A DNA stretch of 64,000 nucleotides, taken from positions 682,001-746,000 of the forward strand of contig NZ_ASXP01000004.1 in NCBI RefSeq assembly GCF_000445445.1, written 5' to 3'. Source of the DNA: Sporomusa ovata DSM 2662 (GTDB taxonomy: Bacteria; Bacillota; Negativicutes; Sporomusales; Sporomusaceae). Below, piece by piece: positions 1 through 8,443 of the stretch; the stretch's first letter is position 1; each line of letters opens with the position of its first letter. The position numbers were made by a program, and so were the translations under genes. Below the pieces are notes generated by a model that saw only the letters and a list, made by a program, of their open reading frames with translations, had not been told where the DNA came from and made no database searches.

Positions 1-267
1 ACCATCAAAACCATACTTGGCACGGGTATAACCAATGCTCTTGATGGTTTCACGCACAATTTTGGGAATGTCAACATAGCACTTAGTGCTAATTTCACCT
101 ACTACATGTACGATCCCAGTGGTAACTAATGTTTCGCAGGCTACCCGGGCCTCAGGGTCCTGGGCTATAATAGCGTCAAGCACACTGTCGGAAATTTGGT
201 CAGCTATTTTATCAGGGTGGCCTTCCGTTACCGACTCAGATGTAAACAGCACACGTTTTTTGGTCAA
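1..267 (-). CDS. metK: S-adenosylmethionine synthetase, N-terminal part (runs off the left edge)
   Basis: This is the first 89 codons of SAM synthetase, which makes S-adenosylmethionine from methionine and ATP in the cytoplasm. The N-terminal family signature is visible: FTSESVTEGHPDKIADQISD, followed by the stretch around LDAIIAQDPEARVACE. The start is a TTG at 267-265, because an AGGAGG ribosome site sits about seven bases upstream and the family signature begins a few residues later. The rest of the gene lies beyond position 1. A SAM-I riboswitch lies directly upstream, so transcription should fall when SAM is plentiful. It is the last gene seen in the yicC to coaBC group. The identification is secure. 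Confidence 0.96.
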   Translation of the reverse strand, partial: MTKKRVLFTSESVTEGHPDKIADQISDSVLDAIIAQDPEARVACETLVTTGIVHVVGEISTKCYVDIPKIVRETIKSIGYTRAKYGFDG

Positions 268-298
268 AATAGTATTCCTCCTAATCCTACTGGTTACT

Positions 299-324
299 AA
301 AAAAAGAACTCCCGCAAGGGAGGT
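299..324 (-). terminator. Riboswitch-controlled intrinsic terminator before metK
   Basis: On the minus strand CTCCC, a short TTGC loop and GGGAG are followed by TTCTTTTTTT. It lies between the S-box aptamer and the metK ribosome site, the expected place for the expression platform. Confidence 0.88.
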
Positions 325-329
325 GTGAT

Positions 330-443
330 ATTCCACTCCCATCTCACGGTTTTACCGTCGGAATTGGCACCGTTTTTAACATAAACATGCTAAATGGTTG
401 CCGCGGCTTCATTGGGCCAGTCCCTCCACCACTCTTGATGAGT
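330..443 (-). promoter_or_regulatory. SAM-I (S-box) riboswitch aptamer of metK
   Basis: Read on the minus strand, the element opens with CTCATCAAGAG, then GGTGGAGGGACTGGCCC, GATGAAGCC-like and CGGCAACC segments. It closes with GTGAGATGGGAG. The first six bases (CTCATC) pair with GATGGG at the 3' side to form P1. These are the conserved S-box core elements in the right order. A transcription terminator follows before the metK start, so this is an OFF switch: SAM binding stabilises P1 and lets the terminator form. Confidence 0.93.
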
Positions 444-497
444 ATAGTATATGCTATTTTCACTTCAAAAAAATTTTAAACCAATTGCCTAAAAAAA

Positions 498-1703
498 TCA
501 AGTAGATTTTGTCAGCAGTGTACTGATTTTGTCTAAAAGGATCTCAGCTACTTGCTGTTTGCTCAGTTGAGGAAGTTCTTCGACAGCGCCATCTTTATGG
601 ATGATTTTTACAATATTTGTATCAATATTGAAACCGGCCCCAGGCAAAGTGATATCATTAGCAACGATCATATCAAGATTTTTTTTCGTTAATTTTTCCC
701 GGGCATGAATCATCAGGTCTTTCGTTTCGGCGGCAAAACCTACTAGTATTTGCTGTTTTTTTCTTTGCCCCAGCTCAAACAGAATATCCGGATTCTTAAC
801 GAGATTAATGGTCAAAGTGTTCCCTGTCTTCTTTATCTTTTGATCAGCTACCAGTTCTGGACGATAATCCGCGACAGCTGCCGCTTTGATTACAATATCA
901 ACAGTATCAAATTCAGCAAGTACAGCAGCCTGCATTTGGGCAGCTGTTTCTACTCTGGTAATACTTACCCCCGGTGGAGCAGGCAGATTTGCCGGACCGG
1001 AAATAAGTATGACTTCAGCCCCCCGTCCGGCTGCTGCCCCGGCAAGCGCATATCCCATCTTGCCACTCGAGCGGTTACCAATATATCTGACAGGGTCAAT
1101 AGCCTCACGGGTACCGGCCGCTGTAATTAGTATGCGCCGCCCCCGTAAATTCTGACAGTTTTGCAGCAGTGCTGCTACTTTATCCACGATGGCTACCGGT
1201 TCAGGCAACCGCCCCGGCCCTTCAACACCACACGCCAACAAGCCGGCAGCAGGTTCTATAATATGATAACCTAATCCTGCCAATTTGGCTAAGTTTTGCT
1301 GAGTAACCGGGTTAAGATACATATTGGTATTCATAGCCGGTGCCAGTATTACCGGGGCTTTGGTAGCCATAATGGTAGTTGAAAGCATATCATCCGCAAT
1401 GCCATTGGCGATTTTACCGATAATATTGGCAGTAGCAGGTGCAACAAGAAACACATCCGCCCAGTTAGCTAAGGCAATGTGCTGCACGTTCCAGGTTTTT
1501 GGTTCTTCCCACATATCAGTTACTACCGGATTACCGCTAAGTTCACGAAAAGTTAACGGTGTGACAAACTCTGTGGCCGCTTTGGTCATGATAACGTTAA
1601 CATTACAACCCGCTTTTTTCAAACGGCTGACGACCTCAACTGCCTTGTAGGCTGCGATTCCGCCGCTAACTCCCATAACAATGTTTTGACCTGAAGACAT
1701 CAT
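498..1703 (-). CDS. coaBC: Bifunctional phosphopantothenoylcysteine decarboxylase / phosphopantothenate-cysteine ligase
   Basis: CoaBC carries out two steps of coenzyme A synthesis: CTP-dependent joining of cysteine to 4'-phosphopantothenate, then FMN-dependent decarboxylation. The 401 residues are full length. The flavoprotein CoaC half occupies about residues 1-180, with the active-site His at 75 (QHIALA), the PAMNTNMY motif near 122-129 and the substrate-flap Cys near 158 (LLACG). The CoaB half follows with TAAGTREAIDPVRYIGNRSS, KAAAVADYRP and an IKK/NPDIL segment. Two adjacent ATGs are possible starts after AGGAG. It sits downstream of rpoZ with a 6-base gap, in the conserved gmk-rpoZ-coaBC order. 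Confidence 0.96.
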   Translation of the reverse strand: MMSSGQNIVMGVSGGIAAYKAVEVVSRLKKAGCNVNVIMTKAATEFVTPLTFRELSGNPVVTDMWEEPKTWNVQHIALANWADVFLVAPATANIIGKIANGIADDMLSTTIMATKAPVILAPAMNTNMYLNPVTQQNLAKLAGLGYHIIEPAAGLLACGVEGPGRLPEPVAIVDKVAALLQNCQNLRGRRILITAAGTREAIDPVRYIGNRSSGKMGYALAGAAAGRGAEVILISGPANLPAPPGVSITRVETAAQMQAAVLAEFDTVDIVIKAAAVADYRPELVADQKIKKTGNTLTINLVKNPDILFELGQRKKQQILVGFAAETKDLMIHAREKLTKKNLDMIVANDITLPGAGFNIDTNIVKIIHKDGAVEELPQLSKQQVAEILLDKISTLLTKST

Positions 1704-1709
1704 TGACTC

Positions 1710-1916
1710 CTATTTTATACCAGTTTTAGTACGCTCATAGGACATCTCGCCCTGAGCAACTTCTTCTAACGCAATTGTCACTGGTTTGTTGGATTTGCAT
1801 TCAATAAGCGGCTGCTGCCCATCCATAATTTCCCTCGCCCGTTTGGCGGCTAGCACTACCAGTGTGTATTTACTGTCAACCTTTTTTACTAAAGAATCTA
1901 ATGACGGATTAATCAT
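1710..1916 (-). CDS. rpoZ: DNA-directed RNA polymerase omega subunit
   Basis: This 68-residue protein matches the small omega subunit, which helps fold and hold the beta' subunit of RNA polymerase. The N-terminal MINPSLDSLV and the central YTLVVLAAKRAREI are the usual conserved blocks. The C-terminal half (KPVTIALEEVAQGEM) is typical of Firmicutes. It lies between gmk and coaBC with gaps of about 10 and 6 bases, so it is surely cotranscribed. Confidence 0.94.
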   Translation of the reverse strand: MINPSLDSLVKKVDSKYTLVVLAAKRAREIMDGQQPLIECKSNKPVTIALEEVAQGEMSYERTKTGIK

Positions 1917-1927
1917 AGCGTTTCCCC

Positions 1928-2578
1928 TTATTTATTATTTAACAGTGTCGGTGCCTCATTACCAACACAACCAGTACAATAGAGATGATCAATTAACGCT
2001 GTGTTACGCTGTGCCCTTAATTTTTCAGCCGCGATAATGGTTTGGATTTTCTGTACGGCTGTCGCCACCTGATCATTCATTACAATATAGTGATAGTTAT
2101 ACGCCAGGGAAAGCTCACCACTAGCGCTTTCCAGGCGTTTTTTGATGACATCAGGACTGTCAGTGCCGCGCTTGTGAATTCTGTCAGCCAATTCATCCAG
2201 CGAAGGTGGAATAATGTAAATATACACACCTTCCGGAAATTTTTCTTTAACTTTCATGGCTCCTTGTGTATCTATTTCTAATATGACATCATATCCTTTG
2301 TTTAACTGCTCAACCACATAGTGGCGTGGTGTCCCATAAAAATTACCGTAGACTTCGGCCCATTCCAGGAGATCGTCATTTTCAATCATCGTTTTAAATT
2401 GATCTTTGGCAACAAACAGATAATTTATTCCTTCCACTTCTCCTGCCCGGGGCGACCGTGTAGTAGCCGATATAGAGTATTTCAAATAGGGATTGCTATG
2501 CAATAACTCTCGACAAACGGTGCCTTTACCAGTACCCGAAGGGCCGGAAACAACAATTAATATTCCTTTTTGCGGCAT
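1928..2578 (-). CDS. gmk: Guanylate kinase
   Basis: Guanylate kinase phosphorylates GMP to GDP. The P-loop GPSGTGKGT is at residues 12-20, and the GMP-binding region follows (STTRSPRAGEVEGINY, then EWAEVYGNFYGTP). The ATG at 2578 is chosen over a longer in-frame opening starting at 2620, because AAAGGAG lies at the right distance upstream and MPQKGILIVVSGPSG matches the family start. The C-terminus carries an unusual Cys pair (CTGC) near the end, reminiscent of a metal or redox pair but of unknown meaning. It is part of the yicC-remA-gmk-rpoZ-coaBC operon. Confidence 0.96.
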   Translation of the reverse strand: MPQKGILIVVSGPSGTGKGTVCRELLHSNPYLKYSISATTRSPRAGEVEGINYLFVAKDQFKTMIENDDLLEWAEVYGNFYGTPRHYVVEQLNKGYDVILEIDTQGAMKVKEKFPEGVYIYIIPPSLDELADRIHKRGTDSPDVIKKRLESASGELSLAYNYHYIVMNDQVATAVQKIQTIIAAEKLRAQRNTALIDHLYCTGCVGNEAPTLLNNK

Positions 2579-2603
2579 GGTATAGGCTGTCTCCTTTCCA
2601 AGA

Positions 2604-2870
2604 TTATTCAGCAGGATCATCCGCAGTATCTTTGCTAGTCAGGCGGTGAGCTACTGTTTCAGGCTGCACTGCCGATAAAATGACATGATCACTGTCGGTA
2701 ATAATTACAGCGCGAGTCCGGCGGCCGTATGTAGCATCTATAAGCATACCCCGGTCACGCGCTTCCTGAATAATACGTTTTATGGGGGCTGATTCAGGAC
2801 TGACAATAGAGATAATCCGGTTAGCCGAAACAATATTACCAAAGCCAATATTAATCAATTTTATATCCAT
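2604..2870 (-). CDS. remA: RemA-family (DUF370) regulatory protein
   Basis: This 88-residue protein opens with KLINIGFGNIVSANRIISIV, then SAPIKRIIQEARD and DATYGRRTRAVIITDS, all hallmarks of the DUF370/RemA family. In Bacillus subtilis RemA is a DNA-binding activator of biofilm matrix and osmoprotection genes. The gene is nearly always beside yicC and gmk in Firmicutes, as here. The target genes in this organism are not known, so the matrix role is only carried over by homology. Confidence 0.93.
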   Translation of the reverse strand: MDIKLINIGFGNIVSANRIISIVSPESAPIKRIIQEARDRGMLIDATYGRRTRAVIITDSDHVILSAVQPETVAHRLTSKDTADDPAE

Positions 2871-2920
2871 TAGAACTCCTCCTATACATTTATAGGCTAT
2901 TTAGATGCAATGCTTCTATA

Positions 2921-3805
2921 TTACTCTATGTTTTGGATTTGCTCTCTGACCTTCTCTATTTCACTTTTAATTTCAACCACAACATTGGCAATAGTAGAAT
3001 CATTTGCCTTGGAAGCAATAGTGTTCGTTTCCCGGTTTATTTCCTGAACAATAAAATCCAGTTTACGTCCTACCGCTTCAGAAGATTTAATTGTTGTGTT
3101 TAACTGGGCTAAATGACTTTTGAGCCGGACAATCTCTTCCGTAAAATTAGTCCTGTCAGCAAATATGGCTGTTTCCTGGAGCAATCTGCTTTCATCAGGC
3201 TCGGCCCCTGCGGCTGCTAGTAGTTCGCGCATGCGTATTAACAATTTTTCCCGGTATTCGACAAGAATTTGCGGTGCCCTTTCCTCTACTGTTGCAATAT
3301 ATGTCTGGAGCTTATCAACCCGCGCTTCCAGGTCTTGCTCAATGTTAGACCCTTCCGCTTCCCGCATTTTCATAAGGTTACCGATTGCCCCTTCAATGGC
3401 GGTAAGCAGTTTGGGCCATAAACACTCTACATCTTCAGTAACTTCCTCCACTTTGAGAACTTCGGGATATTTTGATAAATGGTATATATTGTCAGTTATT
3501 GGTACTTTTAACAAGCCCGCTAATTCTCTCATTGCATTATGGTAAGCCATTGCCAATTCTTTGTCAACCCTTACGGCCTTTTTCTTTTCCCCATATTCGT
3601 CGATGGTAATAAAAGCATCTATCCGTCCGCGTAAAATAGTATTGGCAATCGTGCGGCGAATCCTATCCTCCAGACTGCCCAAAGTTTTAGGCATGCGAAT
3701 GACAATTTCATTGTAACGATGATTTACTGCTTTAATTTCAACCACAATACGGTGAGTAGAATCAATATATTCTCCCCGGCCAAAACCGGTCATACTTTTG
3801 AGCAC
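2921..3805 (-). CDS. yicC: YicC-family endoribonuclease
   Basis: Members of the YicC family are endoribonucleases linked to stress and small-RNA turnover. The start MKSMTGFGRG-like block (here VLKSMTGFGRGE), the VEIKAVNHRYNEI segment, and the C-terminal KLDFIVQEINRETNTIASKA are diagnostic. A GTG at 3805 is taken as the start because AAGGAAGG precedes it by about eight bases; the longer opening from 3850 lacks a good ribosome site. Predicted length is 294 residues, the usual size. It is the first gene of the group running to coaBC and metK. Confidence 0.93.
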   Translation of the reverse strand: MLKSMTGFGRGEYIDSTHRIVVEIKAVNHRYNEIVIRMPKTLGSLEDRIRRTIANTILRGRIDAFITIDEYGEKKKAVRVDKELAMAYHNAMRELAGLLKVPITDNIYHLSKYPEVLKVEEVTEDVECLWPKLLTAIEGAIGNLMKMREAEGSNIEQDLEARVDKLQTYIATVEERAPQILVEYREKLLIRMRELLAAAGAEPDESRLLQETAIFADRTNFTEEIVRLKSHLAQLNTTIKSSEAVGRKLDFIVQEINRETNTIASKANDSTIANVVVEIKSEIEKVREQIQNIE

Positions 3806-3922
3806 AAATTTGCACCTTCCTTTGCGTATGTTATTATTGACGGATAACACGATTTTAACCGTAGTTTTTTACATTTACTTCGCTTTGCTCGTTATAAATC
3901 CCTTTTTCGCCAAATAAAAATA

Positions 3923-3945
3923 TAAATGGAGATCATCTCCATTTA
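3923..3945 (-). terminator. Intrinsic terminator after the 3955-4556 gene
   Basis: A near-perfect inverted repeat (AAATGGAGAT / ATCTCCATTT with one central base) is followed on the minus strand by ATATTTTTATTT. It lies 10 bases past the stop of the restored reading frame of the neighbouring gene. That position supports the view that the gene really ends at 3955 and not at the premature stop near 4113. Confidence 0.8.
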
Positions 3946-3954
3946 TTTTAAAAA

Positions 3955-4556
3955 TTATTTAAAGTTAGGTAACTCAAAATAAAAGCGCCGTTCTTGTTTG
4001 TCTTTGGTAGTTACCGTCAGGGTAATTGGTTTGCTCAAAACTACATCTTGCTCATAAAAGTAAAAATAGTAATGAGCAGTATAATGCGGCTCGTTTGAGG
4101 CCCAGGGGTTTTTTACCGGGGGTTGATTACAGCATGGTAGGGTTTGATTATCTTTTTTTCCTGCTTAATAATAACTTGAACATTATCACTAAATTTTTCA
4201 GTATTGCCATTTACGATTATACTGAAAACAAGACATCCGGCATAGTCGGCCAAAATCTGTTCACTATTAGCAAGCTCAATCGATTGCTTGCTAATAGCTT
4301 TATCACGAGCGTCGTAAGCTAAGAGCAAAAATGGTGTGTACAAATAAGCTCTTTCCGTTGTTTCGTTGATGATCGCAGCTTGTTCCTCATAAGCAAGCCA
4401 GGGCTGAAGAAAATCTGACAGCGGCATTTTGCTGCGTTTGACGCCATATTCTTGCGCTTCTAAGATAACATCGTTATTAATTAAAGTGATAGCCCCAGCA
4501 GACAGTGGAACAGAAAGCAAAATGATTAAGCCGAGAATAACGGTAACAAGCTTCAC
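3955..4556 (-). pseudogene. Secreted protein of unknown function, interrupted by a one-base frameshift
   Basis: The N-terminus is a clear signal peptide (KLVTVILGLIILLSVPLSAGA), so the product should cross the inner membrane. No family is recognised. The frame from 4556 ends at a TAA near 4113, directly after a run of five C (minus strand). One additional base there restores a frame that continues through ...KNPWASNEPHYTAHYYFYF and ...RRFYFELPNFK to a stop at 3955-3957, just before a terminator. The restored protein would be about 200 residues. Either one C was lost in sequencing or the gene is truly mutated. The gene stands alone between yicC and dapF. Confidence 0.7.
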
Positions 4557-4674
4557 CCTAACACCTCCGCGGACAAAATACTTTCTGTATAACTATTATA
4601 CTTCCGACAAAAAAAATCCTTTTATTTCTGAATTTAAATCAAAAATTAATCGGATCTGCATGAGCCAATTAATT

Positions 4675-5508
4675 TTATAACAGATAGTTACCGCGAAATA
4701 CCTCTACGGCCGGACCTGATTTATAGATATGGTTGTTTGCGGCCCACTCAAGGTAAAGATCACCGCCATCTAATTTGACTGTGGCCTGGCGATCAGTACA
4801 GCCGTTTAAAACCGCAGCTACCAGGGCGGCGCTGGCTCCTGTGCCACAGGCCTTGGTTATACCGGCACCACGCTCCCAAACACGCATTCTTATTGTTTTT
4901 CTGTCAATAATCTGCAGAAACTCAACATTGGTTTTTTTGGGGAATAGGGTATGTGTTTCGATTTTGGGCCCAATAAGTGCCAGATCAACTTTGGTAATAT
5001 CGTTGACAAAGATCAGGCAATGGGGATTACCCATCGAGACACAGGTGATGTGATAAGTTTCTCCATCTATCGCAAGAGGCATACTAATTACTTGTTCTTC
5101 AGGATTACCACTAATAGGAATTTCGCCCCGTTTGAGTCTGGGGAGTCCCATATCAACCTTAACCGTTGCCAGTGTGCCATTTTTAAAGATAAGTTCAGGC
5201 GTAATAATTCCCGCCAGAGTGTCTAGGGTAATAACGGTTTTGGCAGTTAATTTGTTTTCGTAGAGATACCTGGCAACGCAGCGGGTAGCATTACCACACA
5301 TATCAGCTTCGCTGCCGTCTGAGTTAAAGATTCGCATTTTAAAATCAGCAATGTCTGATGGCAGCAGCATGACAAGTCCGTCGGCCCCAATCCCAAAGTT
5401 CCGGTCACAGACAGCAATCGCTTGTTGCTGGTAATCAGCAATCTGTTCTTCCATGCCATTGACAATTACAAAATCATTACCTAATCCATGCCATTTAGTA
5501 AACTGCAT
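4675..5508 (-). CDS. dapF: Diaminopimelate epimerase
   Basis: DapF interconverts LL- and meso-diaminopimelate for lysine and peptidoglycan synthesis. The protein (277 residues from the ATG at 5508) has FTKWHGLGNDFV at the start and the two catalytic-cysteine motifs: DMCGNATRC near residue 75 and KACGTGASA near 220. A longer opening upstream is discarded because it overlaps the ATPase gene, and GGAGGAAATAAC directly precedes the ATG at 5508. It follows the Ca2+ ATPase gene by 35 bases on the same strand, so the two may be cotranscribed. Confidence 0.96.
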   Translation of the reverse strand: MQFTKWHGLGNDFVIVNGMEEQIADYQQQAIAVCDRNFGIGADGLVMLLPSDIADFKMRIFNSDGSEADMCGNATRCVARYLYENKLTAKTVITLDTLAGIITPELIFKNGTLATVKVDMGLPRLKRGEIPISGNPEEQVISMPLAIDGETYHITCVSMGNPHCLIFVNDITKVDLALIGPKIETHTLFPKKTNVEFLQIIDRKTIRMRVWERGAGITKACGTGASAALVAAVLNGCTDRQATVKLDGGDLYLEWAANNHIYKSGPAVEVFRGNYLL

Positions 5509-5543
5509 GTTATTTCCTCCTAGGATAGTATCTAATAGTTTCG

Positions 5544-8300
5544 CTATCGGCTTTGTGGTATAGTGGCCCGGCGGGCGGGACGACGTTTGAATATCTGCTT
5601 GCAGGCACTTATTAGTAATGTCCAGCCTGATACGGTCAAGATAAACAGCCAATGACCCACAGATAAAGGTACCGTCGAAAAGATGGCGCTAAAAAAAGGT
5701 ATGTACATTACAGAAAGTTGCATGATACTCGAAAAAGCAACGGCGGCCAGCAAGTATCTGTTGGTCATGAACTTAAGTTCGAAGATAGTAGCCATTTCCG
5801 ACCGGCAATCAAATACATGAAACATCTGACAATACACTAATGTAGCAAATGCCGCTGTACGGGCTGCCGCTAAATCGTCCTGTATATAGTATATCACACT
5901 AAAGACAAAAAGTGTGCTCAAACCAATTTGGATGCCGCGGCCAATGATTTTCTGACTCAATCCCCGGGAAAAAACGCTTTCTCCGGGATGGCGGGGTGGC
6001 CGCTGCATAACATTGGGGCTGCTGGGGTCAACTCCCAGTGCCATGGCAGGCAGCCCGTCAGTGACAAGATTGACCCACAGTATTTGTACCGGCAAAAGTG
6101 GCATCGGCAGCCCGAAAAGTGCAGCTAAAAACATAGTAAGGACTTCGCCGATATTGCATGCTAGCAGATAACGAATGAATTTTCGGATATTCTCATAGAT
6201 GCCGCGGCCCTCTTTCACTGCGGCCACAATTGTTGCAAAGTTATCATCAGCTAAAACCATAGCCGAGGCTTCTTTCGTTACATCAGTGCCGGTAATTCCC
6301 ATGGCAACGCCGATATCAGCTTCTTTTATGGCTGGAGCATCGTTAATGCCGTCACCGGTCATGGCTACAATATGCCCTTGCCGTTTAAGCGCCCGAACGA
6401 TTCTTAATTTATGGGCTGGCGAAACACGGGCATAAACGGTAACACGATTGACAATGGCATCAAGCTCCGGCTCAGACAAGGCGTCAAGTTCTTTACCGGT
6501 CAGTGTCTTATGCTGGTTTTCTTTATAAATATTCAGCTCCTGGGCAATAGCAAGCGCTGTATTCTTATGATCGCCAGTAATCATCACTGTTTTAATACCA
6601 GCTTCACGACACAGGTCAATCGATATTTTAACCTCTTCCCGCGGGGGATCAATCATGCCGATAATGCCGGCAAATACCAAATCATTTTCGATGGTTTCAT
6701 CAGGATTTTGGGCTTGTGCGGGTGTTAGGCGACGGTAAGCGACCGCCAGCACTCTGAGAGCGTCTGAGGTCATTTGTTCATTAACGTTATTTATCTGATC
6801 AATGTGATTCTTGGTTATCGTAGTGGGACCTGCATCTGTATGATAATAGCGGCATAATTCCAGGATTACGTCAGGGGCGCCCTTAACATAGAGAATATTG
6901 TTGCTGTTGGCATCACGGTACACAACTGACATCCGGCGACGTTCGGATTCAAAAGGAATTTCAGTTACCCGTTTCTGGACTTTTTCAATTTCGCTTTGCC
7001 AAATGCCTGCTTTGCCTGCTGCTACAATAATAGCCCCTTCTGTTGGGTCACCTTCTATTGACCAGCCGGTTTCAGTTTTATTACGCCATGCACCGGTAAT
7101 AGCAATCGTATTCTGTTTTAAGATGCTGTTATTACAAAGTACGCCGATTGTAAGGCATTGTTGCAAAGCATTATTCTTATTTGTATCAAGGGGCTGCTGG
7201 TTGAGCAGGATGTTGCCTTTAATATCATACCCCGAACCGGTAACTTCATAATGTTTGCCATCAGCGAATATTTGGCGTACCGTCATGGCATTTTGTGTTA
7301 GTGTACCAGTTTTATCTGAACATATTACTGTTGTACAGCCTAAGGTTTCAACTGCTGGTAATTTTCGAATAATGGCATGTTGTTTAATCATTCGTTGCAC
7401 ACCAAGTGCCAAGGCGACGGTAACAATAGCAGGCAGCCCCTCCGGAATAGCGGCAACGGCCAGGCTAATACCGGCCATACACATTAGAAATACCGATTCT
7501 CCTCTAACTACCCCGGTAATAACGACAATGAAACAAATAGCCAGACAAGCCCAAACTAACCATTTTCCCAAATGTTCAAGGCGTCGTTCCAGCGGCGTGG
7601 TTTCTTCTGTTGTAGCCTGAATCATATCTGCTATATGACCGACTTCGGTAGCCATACCGGTCGCACAAACAACAGCCCTGCCACGGCCCCGGACTACGTT
7701 AGTGCCGGAAAAGACCATATTTTTCCTGTCACCTAAAGGAGCATCCTCACTAAACTTGCGGTCAGCGACTTTGCGAACAGACGTAGATTCTCCGGTTAAC
7801 GCTGCTTCTTCTACCTCCATATTATGTACATCAATGAGCCGGCCGTCCGCCGAAAGCTTGTCACCTGCTTCCAGTACTAAAATATCACCAGGCACAAGTT
7901 CTCTGGCTGGAACTTGTTGGACCATACCGTTTCTCACTACTCTGGCAGTAAGCGAAGCCAGTTTTTTTAATGCTGCCAGCGACTGCTCTGCTCGATATTC
8001 CTGAATAAAACCTAATACAGCATTCATCAGGACAATGACTAAAATGGTAATGGCATCAGCATATTCACCCAAAAAAGCCGATATCAGAGTCGCTCCTAAC
8101 AGTACTAATACCATAAAGTCTTGAAATTGTGCTAAAAACCGTTTCCACCAAGCTGGTTTTTCTTTTTCAGCCAGTTCATTACAGCCGAATTTTTCCAGCC
8201 TGTTTTTGGCTTCTGCAGAAGATAAGCCATCAGTAAAGCTAGTTTGCCAGAATTGAACTGCCTCCTCAGACGTACGTGTATACCATTTTTTCCTATCCAT
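5544..8300 (-). CDS. P-type calcium-transporting ATPase (SERCA/PMCA-like, type IIA)
   Basis: This 918-residue pump should export Ca2+ from the cytoplasm at the cost of ATP. The actuator TGES is at about 169-172, PEGL of M4 at 286-289, and the phosphorylated Asp in DKTGTLT at 329. The hinge motif MTGDGINDAPA follows near 630. Ca2+-site residues of the SERCA type are present: Asn and Glu in M5 (CNIGEVL) and NLVTDGLPA in M6. That favours Ca2+ over Na+/K+ or Mn2+, though ion choice is inferred. The start has GAGGTGG upstream. It is divergent from rqcH, with a shared 143-base promoter region. Confidence 0.92.
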   Translation of the reverse strand: MDRKKWYTRTSEEAVQFWQTSFTDGLSSAEAKNRLEKFGCNELAEKEKPAWWKRFLAQFQDFMVLVLLGATLISAFLGEYADAITILVIVLMNAVLGFIQEYRAEQSLAALKKLASLTARVVRNGMVQQVPARELVPGDILVLEAGDKLSADGRLIDVHNMEVEEAALTGESTSVRKVADRKFSEDAPLGDRKNMVFSGTNVVRGRGRAVVCATGMATEVGHIADMIQATTEETTPLERRLEHLGKWLVWACLAICFIVVITGVVRGESVFLMCMAGISLAVAAIPEGLPAIVTVALALGVQRMIKQHAIIRKLPAVETLGCTTVICSDKTGTLTQNAMTVRQIFADGKHYEVTGSGYDIKGNILLNQQPLDTNKNNALQQCLTIGVLCNNSILKQNTIAITGAWRNKTETGWSIEGDPTEGAIIVAAGKAGIWQSEIEKVQKRVTEIPFESERRRMSVVYRDANSNNILYVKGAPDVILELCRYYHTDAGPTTITKNHIDQINNVNEQMTSDALRVLAVAYRRLTPAQAQNPDETIENDLVFAGIIGMIDPPREEVKISIDLCREAGIKTVMITGDHKNTALAIAQELNIYKENQHKTLTGKELDALSEPELDAIVNRVTVYARVSPAHKLRIVRALKRQGHIVAMTGDGINDAPAIKEADIGVAMGITGTDVTKEASAMVLADDNFATIVAAVKEGRGIYENIRKFIRYLLACNIGEVLTMFLAALFGLPMPLLPVQILWVNLVTDGLPAMALGVDPSSPNVMQRPPRHPGESVFSRGLSQKIIGRGIQIGLSTLFVFSVIYYIQDDLAAARTAAFATLVYCQMFHVFDCRSEMATIFELKFMTNRYLLAAVAFSSIMQLSVMYIPFFSAIFSTVPLSVGHWLFILTVSGWTLLISACKQIFKRRPARRATIPQSR

Positions 8301-8443
8301 GCAGCCACCTCGCTACCATGTGTTGTTTTTGCTATATTAACCATAGTATTCTATTGGCAGCAGAATTAGACCGGGTTTGACCGCTAAATAGCAGGGTGTT
8401 ATACTATTGGCAAATTGTCTTACGTTTTTGCGGAGGTTATGTT

